A stretch of DNA of 64,000 nt from Bacillota bacterium (GCA_023392615.1 JAEVYT010000039.1:235729-299728), one strand, 5' to 3'; shown: positions 17,988 to 26,923, counted from the first letter of the stretch. Numbers and translations: made by a program. Notes: generated from the sequence alone by a model not told the origin.

Positions 17988-18017
17988 ATAGTGGCTCGCT
18001 TTTAATCGAACCACTAT
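17988..18017 (-). terminator. Terminator of the asp23-fakA operon
   Basis: On the minus strand ATAGTGGTTCG pairs with CGAGCCACTAT (one G-U) around an 8-base loop, followed by TTTTATC. It lies 38 bases past the fakA stop. Confidence 0.8.
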
Positions 18018-18054
18018 CTAGAAGTACCCTTTGTCGTGCTGTACTGTTATTAAA

Positions 18055-19722
18055 TTATTCTACGGACAAAACATAATAATAAATCGGCTGTCCACCATAA
18101 TGAACCTCAACATCCAGATTCGGATATTTATCCATAATTACCTCGGCAAGTGAAGCTGCATCCTCTTCCTTCACTTCTTCACCATAATAAAGGCTGATTA
18201 ATTCGGAATCTTCACCAGCTAGACAATCTATCAATTCAACTGTAGTTGTATTAACGGATTCCCCTACCGCTAGAATGGTTTTATCACCAATACCCATAAT
18301 ATTACCTTGTTTTATCTCTTTCCCATCAAGGCTGGTATCACGTACTGCATAAGTAACCTGACCGGATTTTACTCTCATCATCTCTTCTGTCATTCTGGCA
18401 GCATTATCTTCCGGAGTTTTATCATAAACAAAGTTAATCACCGCTGTGATACCCTGTGGTATAGTCTTTGATGGAATAACAAAGATATTTTTATCTTCCG
18501 TCAAATGCTTTGCTTGCTCTGCTGTAAGAATAATATTACCATTGTTCGGCAATACAAATATGTTATCTGCATGAACTTCATTAATTGCATTTAACATATC
18601 TTCCGTACTCGGATTCATGGTTTGGCCGCCTTTGATGATATAATCCACACCTAGGCCGGTAAAAATCTCATCTAGGCCTTCACCCATAGATACCGCGATA
18701 AAGCCAGCTTTCTTACGGGGCTTGTTAGGTGTAGCCTTTTCTTCCATCTTCTCTGTCTTAGTAGATTTTGCAGCCTCCATAGCTAATCTTTCGTTATGCT
18801 CTTCTCTCATATTGTCGATTTTCATTCTGGATAACGATCCATACGTTAACGCCCTTTGAATTGCTAAACCAGGATCGTTCGTATGTACATGTACTTTAAC
18901 AACATCATCATCCGAAACAACAACAATAGAATCACCGATTGACTCAAGATACGCTTTGAACGTTTCTTCTGTCTTTTCATTATATTCTTTTTCTACATTA
19001 ATAATAAATTCTGTACAATACCCGAATTTAATATCGTCTGTTGATATACGATCTCTACTTGAACCAACTGGGGCTGTGCCACCGGACACAAGATTTGATA
19101 AAGACACCTCTTTGCCGATTAATGCATCATATGCACCCTTTACGATTTCTAATAATCCCTGACCACCGGAGTCAACTACTCCTGCTTCTTTTAAAACCGG
19201 CAACATATCCGGTGTACTCTTTAGTACTTCTTCCATATGATCAATTACTGCTTTGCAAAAATACACTAAATCTTCTGTCTCAGATACAAGTTCTGCTGCC
19301 TTCTCTGCACCGCCTCGTGCTACCGTAAGGATCGTACCTTCCTTTGGTTTCATAACTGCACGATAAGCAGTTTCTGTTGCCTTTTGTAATGCATTTGCCA
19401 TAATAGTAACATTTATTTCATCGTACTCTTTTATTTCCTTAGCGAAACCACGGAATAACTGGGACAGAATAACACCCGAGTTACCTCTTGCTCCGCGAAG
19501 AGATCCACCTGATATCGCTTTTGCAAGTTCCTCTAAATTAGGATTTACAAGATTATTAACTTCCTTCACTGCTGACATGATCGTTAAGGTCATGTTAGTA
19601 CCTGTGTCTCCATCCGGTACAGGGAAGACGTTTAATTCATTAATAATCTCTTTCTTTGCTTCTAGGGATGCAGCTCCTGCAAGAAACATCTTCTTCAGAG
19701 TATTTGCATCTATCGTTTTCAT
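18055..19722 (-). CDS. fakA: Fatty-acid kinase catalytic subunit FakA (DAK2/YloV family)
   Basis: A 555-residue protein of the DegV-partnered fatty-acid kinase family, which phosphorylates exogenous fatty acids bound to FakB so that they can enter phospholipid synthesis. The N-terminal DhaL-like kinase domain has NELNVFPVPDGDTGTNMTLT with the Mg-binding Asp cluster and GSLRGARGNSGVILSQLFRG (about 65-85). The middle and C-terminal YloV parts include DVVKVHVHTNDPG and IFVLPNNGNIILTA. The start is either ATG 19722 or GTG 19728; GTG has the better spacing from AAGGAGG. The asp23/yloU gene lies 41 bases upstream, as in Bacillus. No FakB gene is in the window. Confidence 0.92.
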   Translation of the reverse strand: MKTIDANTLKKMFLAGAASLEAKKEIINELNVFPVPDGDTGTNMTLTIMSAVKEVNNLVNPNLEELAKAISGGSLRGARGNSGVILSQLFRGFAKEIKEYDEINVTIMANALQKATETAYRAVMKPKEGTILTVARGGAEKAAELVSETEDLVYFCKAVIDHMEEVLKSTPDMLPVLKEAGVVDSGGQGLLEIVKGAYDALIGKEVSLSNLVSGGTAPVGSSRDRISTDDIKFGYCTEFIINVEKEYNEKTEETFKAYLESIGDSIVVVSDDDVVKVHVHTNDPGLAIQRALTYGSLSRMKIDNMREEHNERLAMEAAKSTKTEKMEEKATPNKPRKKAGFIAVSMGEGLDEIFTGLGVDYIIKGGQTMNPSTEDMLNAINEVHADNIFVLPNNGNIILTAEQAKHLTEDKNIFVIPSKTIPQGITAVINFVYDKTPEDNAARMTEEMMRVKSGQVTYAVRDTSLDGKEIKQGNIMGIGDKTILAVGESVNTTTVELIDCLAGEDSELISLYYGEEVKEEDAASLAEVIMDKYPNLDVEVHYGGQPIYYYVLSVE

Positions 19723-19763
19723 TACCACCGGTTTTTCCTCCTTAAACGTTGTTCCTCTCAAAA

Positions 19764-20120
19764 TCAGTCAATTACTCTGACGCCTTCAACAAAAATATTA
19801 ATCTTTTTCACTTCAAGGCCTGAGAATTCTTCAACATTGTATTTCACATTGCTAATTAAATTATCAGCAACTGCAGAAATGCTTACACCATAGGATACGA
19901 TAATATGCAAGTCAATCGTCAATTTATTATCATCAATCAATACATTAACACCGTGACTTAAACTATCACGTTTTAATAATTTTACGATGCCATCCTTCAT
20001 ATTGATGGACGCCATTCCTATAACACCAAAGCATTCGATAGCTGAAGCTCCGGCATACTTTGCCAATACATCATTATCAATTAATATCTCACCAATCTTT
20101 GTGTTCATATGTCCTTTCAT
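19764..20120 (-). CDS. Asp23/Gls24 family envelope stress protein (YloU)
   Basis: A 118-residue protein with the family pattern: GEILIDNDVLAKYAGASAIE, CFGVIGMASINMKDG, DLHIIVSYGVSISAVADNLI and VEEFSGLEVKKINIFVEGV. Members are small cytoplasmic or membrane-associated proteins of the alkaline-shock type, and the yloU gene regularly precedes fakA. A strong AGGAGGG stands five bases before the ATG at 20120, which decides this start over the in-frame ATG at 20108. Confidence 0.92.
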   Translation of the reverse strand: MKGHMNTKIGEILIDNDVLAKYAGASAIECFGVIGMASINMKDGIVKLLKRDSLSHGVNVLIDDNKLTIDLHIIVSYGVSISAVADNLISNVKYNVEEFSGLEVKKINIFVEGVRVID

Positions 20121-20327
20121 ATTAACCCTCCTATCTAATACCTATGTCTTATTATAGTATACCCATAATTGTACCGAAGAAAAACAATTGGTTTGTTTTC
20201 GTAAGCACCCATACAGTAAACTTATTATTTCATTCTTTATAAATCAATTATAATACATAATTCGTGTTAAGCAAAGAACCTCTTGCATAGTATATATTAC
20301 TAATATCATTGATTGGAAGTGACAATT

Positions 20328-20465
20328 ATGAAGAGAATGCTTGGTTTCATCCTGTTTTGGATTGCCATCGGCATGACTATTATGCTGTTTATTACAAACG
20401 GCATCTTAGCAATATGTATTATAATTCTATGCTTACTTCTTGGCTATAATCTTTTCTGCTGCTAA
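20328..20465 (+). CDS. Small two-helix membrane protein
   Basis: A 45-residue open frame, reading MKRMLGFILFWIAIGMTIML, then an Asn-Gly turn, a second hydrophobic stretch (ILAICIIILCLLLGYN) and FCC at the end. GGAAGTGA precedes the ATG by about eight bases. Small proteins of this kind occur beside rpmB and asp23 in Lachnospiraceae, but I cannot name a family. It lies divergent from asp23. A hairpin at 20532-20553 may end its transcript. Confidence 0.65.
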   Translation: MKRMLGFILFWIAIGMTIMLFITNGILAICIIILCLLLGYNLFCC

Positions 20466-20561
20466 TATACTCATTCAATCCTTGTCATATAACAATCAAT
20501 TCTTACTCTTGTCCAATAGAACAACCTCCGGGCACATTTCATACCAAATGTGCTTCCCCGG

Positions 20562-20596
20562 AAAAAAAAAGCGGGTGTCAAGATCCCCTGACACCC
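20562..20596 (-). terminator. Rho-independent terminator of rpmB
   Basis: GGGTGTCA (20573-20580) pairs perfectly with TGACACCC (20589-20596), and on the minus strand it is followed by nine T residues. It lies 12 bases past the rpmB stop. Confidence 0.93.
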
Positions 20597-20607
20597 ATCG
20601 TTTTTCC

Positions 20608-20793
20608 TTATGCGCGTTCTACTTTACCGGATCTAAGACAGGAAGTACAAACATACATTTTTCTTGCTGCACCGTTAACCTTAACTTTAACAGATTTTAC
20701 GTTGGATTTCCACATCTTATTAGATCTTCTATGAGAATGACTCACAGCGATTCCAAAGTGAGCACCTTTATCACATATTGAACATTTAGCCAT
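20608..20793 (-). CDS. rpmB: 50S ribosomal protein L28
   Basis: A 61-residue basic protein of the large ribosomal subunit. It shows MAKCSICDKGAHFGIAVSHS, RRSNKMWKSNV and KMYVCTSCLRSGKVERA. Both CxxC pairs are present, so this is the zinc-binding (C+) form of L28. The ATG at 20793 is preceded by AAGGAGGTGCTTTTG. It stands alone between a good promoter (20850-20878) and a strong terminator. Confidence 0.97.
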   Translation of the reverse strand: MAKCSICDKGAHFGIAVSHSHRRSNKMWKSNVKSVKVKVNGAARKMYVCTSCLRSGKVERA

Positions 20794-20849
20794 CAAAAGC
20801 ACCTCCTTAGATACATAATATAGAACCAAATGGCCCTACAAACATTAAT

Positions 20850-20878
20850 ATTCTATCAGAATATAAAATATAATGCAA
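20850..20878 (-). promoter_or_regulatory. Sigma-A-type promoter of rpmB
   Basis: On the minus strand TTGCAT (20878-20873) and TAGAAT (20855-20850) are 17 bases apart, about 57 bases from the rpmB start. Confidence 0.65.
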
Positions 20879-20920
20879 GCAGAATTTTGTTTATTTGTCA
20901 ACTCAAACAGTAAAAAAACA

Positions 20921-21328
20921 CTATATATTGGAGTCTGATTGGTTTTTTATAGCCTCTTCAACCTTATCGTCAATGTCATCCTTCTTCTTATTCATCTTCC
21001 CAGTAAACTTATTGATTAAGTCCGGAACCATATCAAGGATCTTCGTAACACTGTCCTGTTCTTTAATATTAACAAGTTTGGAGCTTCCGTTTTGAATTAC
21101 TAGTACTGAACTCGGAGATATCTTGCCACCCATACCTCCGCCAGCGTTATTTTTCTTTTCTCCTGCAAAGGCACCGGCACCCACTCCGAAGCTTACCTCC
21201 ACCAGTGGAAGTATAATGGTACTATCATCTACTTTAACTGCATCGCCAACAACTGTTTTCGTTGTAATAAAGCTGTCCATTCCACGAAACAATGATTCTA
21301 CGGTTGAATTAAAACTATTATCTGCCAT
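20921..21328 (-). CDS. ytfJ: GerW/YtfJ family sporulation protein
   Basis: A 135-residue protein with the YtfJ pattern: SLFRGMDSFITTKTVVGDAV, IILPLVEVSFGVGAGAF, a Gly-rich GGGMGGKISPSSVLVI and SVTKILDMVPDLINKF. In Bacillus GerW is a spore-coat or cortex-associated protein needed for germination in response to some signals. The DUF2953 gene ends at the next base upstream, the usual ytfI-ytfJ pairing. AGGAGGCTTTATAA precedes the ATG. The last 25 residues are Asp/Lys-rich. Confidence 0.9.
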   Translation of the reverse strand: MADNSFNSTVESLFRGMDSFITTKTVVGDAVKVDDSTIILPLVEVSFGVGAGAFAGEKKNNAGGGMGGKISPSSVLVIQNGSSKLVNIKEQDSVTKILDMVPDLINKFTGKMNKKKDDIDDKVEEAIKNQSDSNI

Positions 21329-22381
21329 TTATAAAGCCTCCTTTAATATTTGGAAATTATTTTTTAACTGCTTGAACCTTTTATCCAATATAAGCTTAAT
21401 CACTAATATAAGTACCGTAATTAATCTTATTCTTCCTCTGGCATCATGCTTCCCTTCAAATACTTTATTTTCAAAATCCGGAATAATCTGTACTTTATCC
21501 CCATAGAGGCTGTACAAAAATCCTATTGAGCCCAAAGCTTGACCTGTGCTGCATGGATCACCTGTACCAAACACGATTTTGGATTTCAGCTTCGTCGGTA
21601 AGATATGTTTTAGTAACTTTTTTACTGTTGTAAATGTTATACGAAATCCTTCTTTATTCAATTCATCTTTTAAAAAATCTATAATTAAATTTACTTTATG
21701 AGTGATATCTTTTATCTTGTGATACCACTTTATTATTTTTGCTTTTATTCCTTTAAATAATGCAACGATCCGCTGTTTTATCGCTATAAATTTATTTTTT
21801 ATAGTAAGAAAGAAATCACTGATTTTATTGAAGATAGATTTTTTTTCAACCTTCTCTTTTTCTTCAATTTGATTTTGGTCGATGTCTTGATCAGATTCCC
21901 ATGCCATAGGCTCCGTTAAGATAGATTTCGGTTCCATAAGCTTCGGTGTTGATGTATTATAATCTCCTAAGTTTGGATTTGTTATTTCCTTCGGATTATT
22001 ATTGCGTGCAACATCAACGCTTTGGCCATTCGGTACTGAGCCCCTTTTAGATATAGGCATAGCTTTTTTCTTCCGCGATTTTTTGCGTGATTTGCTCCCG
22101 CTCTTTTTCACTTTCGGATTCAGATTATCATACAAAGTGATCCACAACACCTTCATACGTAGGTGAAGTTCACCTTCAATAAATGAAGCATTCACTCGTA
22201 TGATATGCAGTAACCAGCTCACTCTCGCTACAATATATAATTTTTCATCTCCATGTTCTGCTAGAACACGATATCGAATCGGTACAATCAATACGGTTAA
22301 CAGGATTAGTAAAACCAAACCGATGATAACCAATAGTGCAATACCGATTATTTTCAATATCAGTAGGATTATAGAAAGCAT
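21329..22381 (-). CDS. DUF2953 domain protein (YtfI-like)
   Basis: A 350-residue protein with an N-terminal membrane helix (IILLILKIIGIALLVIIGLV, residues 3-30), a segment RVSWLLHIIRVNASF typical of DUF2953, a long Lys- and Ser-rich low-complexity middle (about 110-190), and a C-terminal part with GTGDPCSTGQALGSIGFLYS and the RGRIRLITVLILVIKLIL helix. It directly precedes ytfJ, as ytfI does in Bacillus, so a role in spore formation or germination is likely though unproven. Confidence 0.82.
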   Translation of the reverse strand: MLSIILLILKIIGIALLVIIGLVLLILLTVLIVPIRYRVLAEHGDEKLYIVARVSWLLHIIRVNASFIEGELHLRMKVLWITLYDNLNPKVKKSGSKSRKKSRKKKAMPISKRGSVPNGQSVDVARNNNPKEITNPNLGDYNTSTPKLMEPKSILTEPMAWESDQDIDQNQIEEKEKVEKKSIFNKISDFFLTIKNKFIAIKQRIVALFKGIKAKIIKWYHKIKDITHKVNLIIDFLKDELNKEGFRITFTTVKKLLKHILPTKLKSKIVFGTGDPCSTGQALGSIGFLYSLYGDKVQIIPDFENKVFEGKHDARGRIRLITVLILVIKLILDKRFKQLKNNFQILKEAL

Positions 22382-22451
22382 TCATCAACCCTCGCCTGTC
22401 TTAATAATCGATACAATCATATGATAGTGCAGCATTATCCGGATTACATTC

Positions 22452-22760
22452 TTATGTAAAATAAGCTCTTACATTAAACTCTCCGGTCTTGTGATACACC
22501 TCCATCAGCATCTTCTCTACTAATGAAAGTGCTTCCTTTCTTCCTCTTGCAAGACCCACAATACGAATCTCAGATTTTTTATAAAATGGAAACAAAAGTT
22601 CATTTGCATCCAAAATATCAAATAGATTGTCCTGTTGAGAAGCGAAAGTAATACAGTATACGTCAAAGGTGACCTCACTGTTGTTTATTGAGGAAATCAC
22701 TTTATCTTTTTTCTTTTTCATTTTATCGCCTATATACAGGCGTGAAGTCCATGAAATCAT
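22452..22760 (-). CDS. Small conserved protein of unknown function
   Basis: A protein of at most 102 residues; an ATG at 22721 would give 89. No family is recognised. It has a basic start (KMKKKKDKVISSINNSE), a helix-strand pattern and GLARGRKEALSLVEKMLMEV near the C terminus, with no signal or membrane part. It precedes the DUF2953-ytfJ pair on the same strand and may be cotranscribed with it. A weak TAAGGGTATCGA stands before 22760. Confidence 0.55.
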   Translation of the reverse strand: MISWTSRLYIGDKMKKKKDKVISSINNSEVTFDVYCITFASQQDNLFDILDANELLFPFYKKSEIRIVGLARGRKEALSLVEKMLMEVYHKTGEFNVRAYFT

Positions 22761-22833
22761 TCGATACCCTTACCTTTATCATACAATTTCCGTTAAGCAT
22801 AGTATACCACAAATTACCATGTTTAATACAGAC

Positions 22834-24273
22834 CTATTCAGACATTATCTCACGAATTATTTCCATACATGCTACTTTTTCAAAAATATCACTGCATCTC
22901 TCTAAACTATATCGAACATAATCCATTACCTCTTTATGATTACTAAAGAAAACCGGAACCTTATTGATTGTATTTGCCATAATCGCACGGGTAATAATTC
23001 GATCCTGTCCATTGAATAAGTCCTTCAGCTCCTGTTCCAGCTTACGAGCCTCACTGGCCATCATCGTTTCATCAATGATTACAACTTCATTTTTTTCTTC
23101 CAGATCAACAAACAAACTATTAGATAGAAGGTTTTGAGATCGTTTTAGAACATTCATTGTGGTCTTAAGCATCAAACTTTCCACTAAACCAACATGATTC
23201 TGAGTCACATCATAGAATGCACTTTCTAATTTATCAGTTTCATATAATAATTGCTCTTGAACCCCTTCTAATTCACCGAACACGTCCAAAATACCATCAA
23301 AAATGTCCTTCTTCTCTTTGGTAGCAAAAACACTATTAATATCACTGATAATTTTTAGTGCGGCTTTTTGGGCATCATCCGGAACTTCATCCTCCACTTG
23401 TACCATTCCGGCATAAGGGAAACACAACAATGATGTATAGACATCATTCACTATCTCTTGTAGTGCATAATAAACACTTGTTTCTGTCTCTAGTATTAAT
23501 GTTGCAAGTTGTAGTGTATTCTTCGCACTGACAAACATCTCACGAGTAAGATTTTGATAATCCAAATGAGCTAACTGCTCCTTCTTCTCCCATAGTTCAG
23601 GGTACTTGCTGTCCATATTTTCTACTTTATATAACATAGCTGAGGTACGAAGCATATATAAATAGGACTCTAAGGATGAGGCTTCCCCTCCCAAATAAGG
23701 TTTAATACTATCATTTATAATATCAAAATACTTTTGTTTTGTAATTCGTACCGGCAATTGGCCAATCATTTCTTTAATCTTTTCATTGATGATGAAGTTA
23801 TCCTCAGTATCAAATATAAAATTTAGGATTTCTCTTGCGAGCTCATCTTCATCAATAAACTCAACCTCTTCCTTAAACCGGTATTCAATGCGGTTTAGAA
23901 CGTATTCATAGATTTGAAAAGAATCCGCATAGGTAGTTAATGCCTCCATGTGCTTCATTATATTATTACGGATCATATCGAGTGCTACAATCGCTTTTTC
24001 TCGTTCACTGCCTGCACAAGTCCCTACAATATTATAATTAATAATTCCATTCACTTGGTCGATATAAGATAGCGCATCTTTACTCCAAGTATTTTCATCA
24101 TCATAATACGCTTCATAGAGTGTAAAATAATGCATCGCAAGACGGACCTGCGCTGACTCATGATATTGATTCGCCATGTTGTTAAATAATTGTGGAATAT
24201 TCTCCTCTAGGGATTTTCCCTTTAGAATATCCTGACTAAGCTGTTTGATTCTTTTGTCCATAATACTTACCAT
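22834..24273 (-). CDS. Large alpha-helical cytoplasmic protein of unknown function
   Basis: A 479-residue, acidic, almost wholly helical protein with no signal peptide, membrane segment or catalytic motif that I recognise. Recognisable stretches include QVRLAMHYFTLYEAYYDDE, YIDEVNG-like YIDQVNGIINYN, EFIDEDELAREILNFIFD and KLEQELKDLFNGQDRIITRA. The pattern, with repeated helix hairpins, resembles scaffold or tetratricopeptide-like proteins but no repeat consensus is clear. The start is uncertain between 24273 and 24261. It follows the rhomboid-like gene after 334 bases with a terminator between, so it has its own promoter. Confidence 0.6.
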   Translation of the reverse strand: MVSIMDKRIKQLSQDILKGKSLEENIPQLFNNMANQYHESAQVRLAMHYFTLYEAYYDDENTWSKDALSYIDQVNGIINYNIVGTCAGSEREKAIVALDMIRNNIMKHMEALTTYADSFQIYEYVLNRIEYRFKEEVEFIDEDELAREILNFIFDTEDNFIINEKIKEMIGQLPVRITKQKYFDIINDSIKPYLGGEASSLESYLYMLRTSAMLYKVENMDSKYPELWEKKEQLAHLDYQNLTREMFVSAKNTLQLATLILETETSVYYALQEIVNDVYTSLLCFPYAGMVQVEDEVPDDAQKAALKIISDINSVFATKEKKDIFDGILDVFGELEGVQEQLLYETDKLESAFYDVTQNHVGLVESLMLKTTMNVLKRSQNLLSNSLFVDLEEKNEVVIIDETMMASEARKLEQELKDLFNGQDRIITRAIMANTINKVPVFFSNHKEVMDYVRYSLERCSDIFEKVACMEIIREIMSE

Positions 24274-24379
24274 CCTGTTCCTATATCATTTCTAATCTTT
24301 AACTATCATCTGAATTACTCTTTATTATATCAGCTAATTCCTAAATAAACCAGCAATTTGACATATTTTATGATAGATT

Positions 24380-24423
24380 GAGTAAAGAAGGGGTTGTTTC
24401 AAATATATCTTGAAGCGACCCCT
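24380..24423 (-). terminator. Hairpin terminator after the rhomboid-like gene
   Basis: AGGGGTTGTTTCAA (24389-24402) pairs with TTGAAGCGACCCCT (24410-24423), 14 bp with one G-U or mismatch, followed on the minus strand by TCTTTACTC. The 334-base gap 24274-24607 holds this and the duplicated hairpin at 24488-24612. Confidence 0.7.
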
Positions 24424-24487
24424 ACAATTTCTATCTATATGTTATTCATTTCAAAGTTATAATATATGCGTATCAAAGTGTTAGTTT

Positions 24488-24612
24488 GTATGTGAATTAT
24501 GCTTTTCAATAATTCACATTAATAAACACATCTCTTTGTGTTAGTTTGTGCTGAGGATTTCGCAGGCACAAACTTCGTATGTGAATTATGCTTTTCAATA
24601 ATTCACATTAAT
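24488..24612. repeat. Duplicated hairpin segment at the 3' end of the rhomboid-like gene
   Basis: A 36-base sequence beginning GTATGTGAATTATGC occurs perfectly at 24488-24523 and 24577-24612. Each copy holds an inverted repeat GTGAATTA...TAATTCAC. The second copy covers the stop codon of the gene ending at 24608. An 11-12 base GTGTTAGTTTGT is also repeated just ahead (24478-24489 and 24538-24549). It looks like a local tandem duplication of a terminator-like hairpin. Confidence 0.8.
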
Positions 24613-25477
24613 CCTTATGAACATGTTCATGGGTAAACAGATGATCCATACAGTATTCATAGTTTCCGTCACATTTTGAGCAGAAACGGAATTCCAAATT
24701 TTCTCCGTCTAACTCCGTTCTTCCACAAACCGCGCATTTATGTCTGGTTACGACATTACGCCCCTGGAACTGTACTACATTCCCATCACTCTTTGCCTTA
24801 TTCACTTGTCTGCGATAGGTTGCCTTGCGCTTTATCTCGCCAGGAGAAATCCTGTGATAATTTCTCGATGCAAAGAAGAAAAGCAAAAAGTTTGCAATTG
24901 ATGCTACCATCGGAATTATCATCAAATAATGATGACTTAGTATATTCGTTACAATATTAAAAATATAAAATAGTCCGAAGAACCAGGCTACGTACTTTGC
25001 TTTCAGTGGGATTAAAAAGTACAAATAAATCGGTGAGTTTGGATAGATTGACGCAAACGCAAAAAACAGGGTTTGACAAATTACGTCCACACAGGAAGGC
25101 CATGCTACCGTAATCCCAAGCATGTAAAGAATCCAGTAACCCAGTATATTAAACAAAACACCAACAAGGAGATACATATTCAAACGGAAAGGACCCCAGG
25201 CATTCTCCAAAGATTCTCCGAACATATAATAAATATATACAGTAATCGCAGTCCAAAAGATACTTTTCATATAGGAAATCGGTATAATGAATGTAATCAA
25301 TCTCCATACCTGACCATCTGCTACCTTACTAAAATCAAGCGCAAGTAAATTGTCATAAACACCCGGTGCAAGCATTCCAAGAAATAATCCTGCAGCATAC
25401 AGAACTACTAAATATCTCATGATGCCTCTAATCGCGTAACGTCCTAATTTTCTTTCTAATCTATCAAGTAAATTCAT
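24608..25477 (-). CDS. Rhomboid-like membrane protein without catalytic motif, with C-terminal zinc ribbon
   Basis: A 289-residue protein. Six hydrophobic segments and VADGQVWRLITFIIP (near residue 55) resemble the start of rhomboid family proteins, but the catalytic GxSG is absent: the matching stretch reads LGITVAWPSCVDVICQTL. It is therefore probably a pseudo-rhomboid (derlin/TMEM115-like) acting in membrane-protein handling rather than a protease. After the last helix a soluble tail of about 90 residues carries HKCAVCGRTEL and FRFCSKCDGNYEYC followed by HLFTHEHVH, a likely zinc ribbon. It is 51 bases downstream of corA on the same strand. Start has AGGTTAGGA upstream. Confidence 0.65.
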   Translation of the reverse strand: MNLLDRLERKLGRYAIRGIMRYLVVLYAAGLFLGMLAPGVYDNLLALDFSKVADGQVWRLITFIIPISYMKSIFWTAITVYIYYMFGESLENAWGPFRLNMYLLVGVLFNILGYWILYMLGITVAWPSCVDVICQTLFFAFASIYPNSPIYLYFLIPLKAKYVAWFFGLFYIFNIVTNILSHHYLMIIPMVASIANFLLFFFASRNYHRISPGEIKRKATYRRQVNKAKSDGNVVQFQGRNVVTRHKCAVCGRTELDGENLEFRFCSKCDGNYEYCMDHLFTHEHVHKD

Positions 25478-25528
25478 TCCTAACCTCCATTTTGTTACTT
25501 CACACCACTTGTATCCTTCAATGTATTA

Positions 25529-26464
25529 TCAAAACACCTTCTTTTTTCGGAATATCAAGATAATGATAGCAGCTACCAAGAGAGCCGAGCAAACTACAAT
25601 ATAAAACCCTAATCGATTGTGCATTCCCGGAATAACATCAAAGTTCATACCATAAAAGCTTGCAAACATCGTAGGTATTGATAGAACAATCGTAACTGCT
25701 GCTAAGAACTTCATTACGATATTCTGGTTATTCGATATGATTGATGCAAAGGCATCCATCGTACCACTTAAAATACCACTATATATATTAGCCATCTCAA
25801 TCGCCTGTTTATTCTCGATAATCAAATCTTCCAAAAGATCTTCATCCTCTGGATAATGCTTTATACTTTCAAGCTTTAACATCTTCTCAAATACCACTTC
25901 ATTCGAACGTAAAGAGGTAGTGTAATATACAAGACTCTTTTCTAACTCCAAAAGTTCAATCAGTTCACTGTTTTGGGTAGCAATGTGTAATTTTCTTTCT
26001 ATCTCATCACTCTTTCGATCAATGGATCTCAGATTCTGTAGATAGGTTGACGCATTCCGATATAACATCTGAAGAATGAAACGGGTTTTCTTAAAGGTAT
26101 AAAAATCTCTAACACGTCCGTCAATAAAGCATTTTAATACAGGTGTTTCCTCCAAACACACTGTAATAATCCACTCCTTCGCAACAATAATACCAAGAGG
26201 AATTGTGACATATCGATCCTTATTATTTCTTTTCTCCAAAGCCGGAATATCTACAATAATTAAAGTATAATTATCCTCCACTTCGATTCTCGCACGCTCT
26301 TCTTCATCGAGTGGAGCTCTGAGATGATCAATCTCAATTCCGGTTGCTTCCGCTACTTCTAAAAGTTCTGTAGCTGAAGGATTCGTCATCGCAATCCAGC
26401 TACCCTCAGTAATTTCTGTCATTCTCTTTAATGATCCATCTGCAGTTTTAAAAATGTCGATCAT
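25529..26464 (-). CDS. corA: CorA-family divalent-metal transporter
   Basis: A 311-residue Mg2+/Co2+ channel protein. The N-terminal cytoplasmic domain is followed by a long helix and two C-terminal membrane helices; the selectivity motif YGMN stands between them (about residues 271-274, SFYGMNFDVIPG), and the protein ends with the basic FRKKKVF. The position and spacing of GMN are as in characterised CorA pentamers. The ATG at 26464 follows AAAGGAGCTATT. A leader of 560 bases lies upstream, with a small open frame at 26513-26623. Confidence 0.93.
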   Translation of the reverse strand: MIDIFKTADGSLKRMTEITEGSWIAMTNPSATELLEVAEATGIEIDHLRAPLDEEERARIEVEDNYTLIIVDIPALEKRNNKDRYVTIPLGIIVAKEWIITVCLEETPVLKCFIDGRVRDFYTFKKTRFILQMLYRNASTYLQNLRSIDRKSDEIERKLHIATQNSELIELLELEKSLVYYTTSLRSNEVVFEKMLKLESIKHYPEDEDLLEDLIIENKQAIEMANIYSGILSGTMDAFASIISNNQNIVMKFLAAVTIVLSIPTMFASFYGMNFDVIPGMHNRLGFYIVVCSALLVAAIIILIFRKKKVF

Positions 26465-26512
26465 AATAGCTCCTTTCCCCTGCGCACAGCAGTGGAAATA
26501 TATGCATTACAA

Positions 26513-26623
26513 TCAAAGGGTGGAATCTTCACCGGTAAGCATAGCAAAACCACTGCTGATAGCAGTATCTGTTAAATTTTCTTTTTTACTCTCTTTCTTA
26601 CGACTATCGGGGCCGGCTTCCAT
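26513..26623 (-). CDS. Possible leader peptide upstream of corA
   Basis: A 36-codon open frame reading MEAGPDSRKKESKKENLTDT then AISSGFAMLTGEDSTL, ending 49 bases before corA. GGTAAGG lies right before the ATG and AAAAGG about 11 bases before it. The 3' half can pair with itself (CTGCTATCAGCAG). Leader peptides control some Mg2+ transporters, but this one resembles none that I know, so it may be a chance frame. Confidence 0.3.
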   Translation of the reverse strand: MEAGPDSRKKESKKENLTDTAISSGFAMLTGEDSTL

Positions 26624-26894
26624 CCTTACCACATCCTTTTTTCTTGTATTTAATCATTTTGCTAACAAATCAAATTTAATTACCAATAATTCAAACTAAT
26701 TATATGTTTTTCTATATCCTTTGTCAAACAAAACAGCTGGTAAAATATTGACAGTTCCTAAATCAGCTTAAATACTTAGTTTTTGCCGTTTCTTACTATA
26801 TTATATTAATGCAATACATATATGGTTAATTTCTAAACTCAACCCAATATAATGTATATTTTTACAACTCTTCTTGACTCAAGGATTAAAAATG

Positions 26895-26923
26895 TTGAAC
26901 TTCCTGACCATGTATCGTATAAT
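26895..26923 (+). promoter_or_regulatory. Sigma-A-type promoter of the activase gene
   Basis: TTGAAC (26895-26900) and a perfect TATAAT (26918-26923) are 17 bases apart, about 100 bases before the start codon at 27024. Confidence 0.8.

Noticed and set aside
24488..24612. CRISPR repeats
   Set aside because: Only two copies, 36 bp, each self-complementary over most of its length and no third unit or cas genes.
26465..26700. M-box magnesium riboswitch upstream of corA
   Set aside because: I looked for its conserved stems and loops and saw none in this leader.
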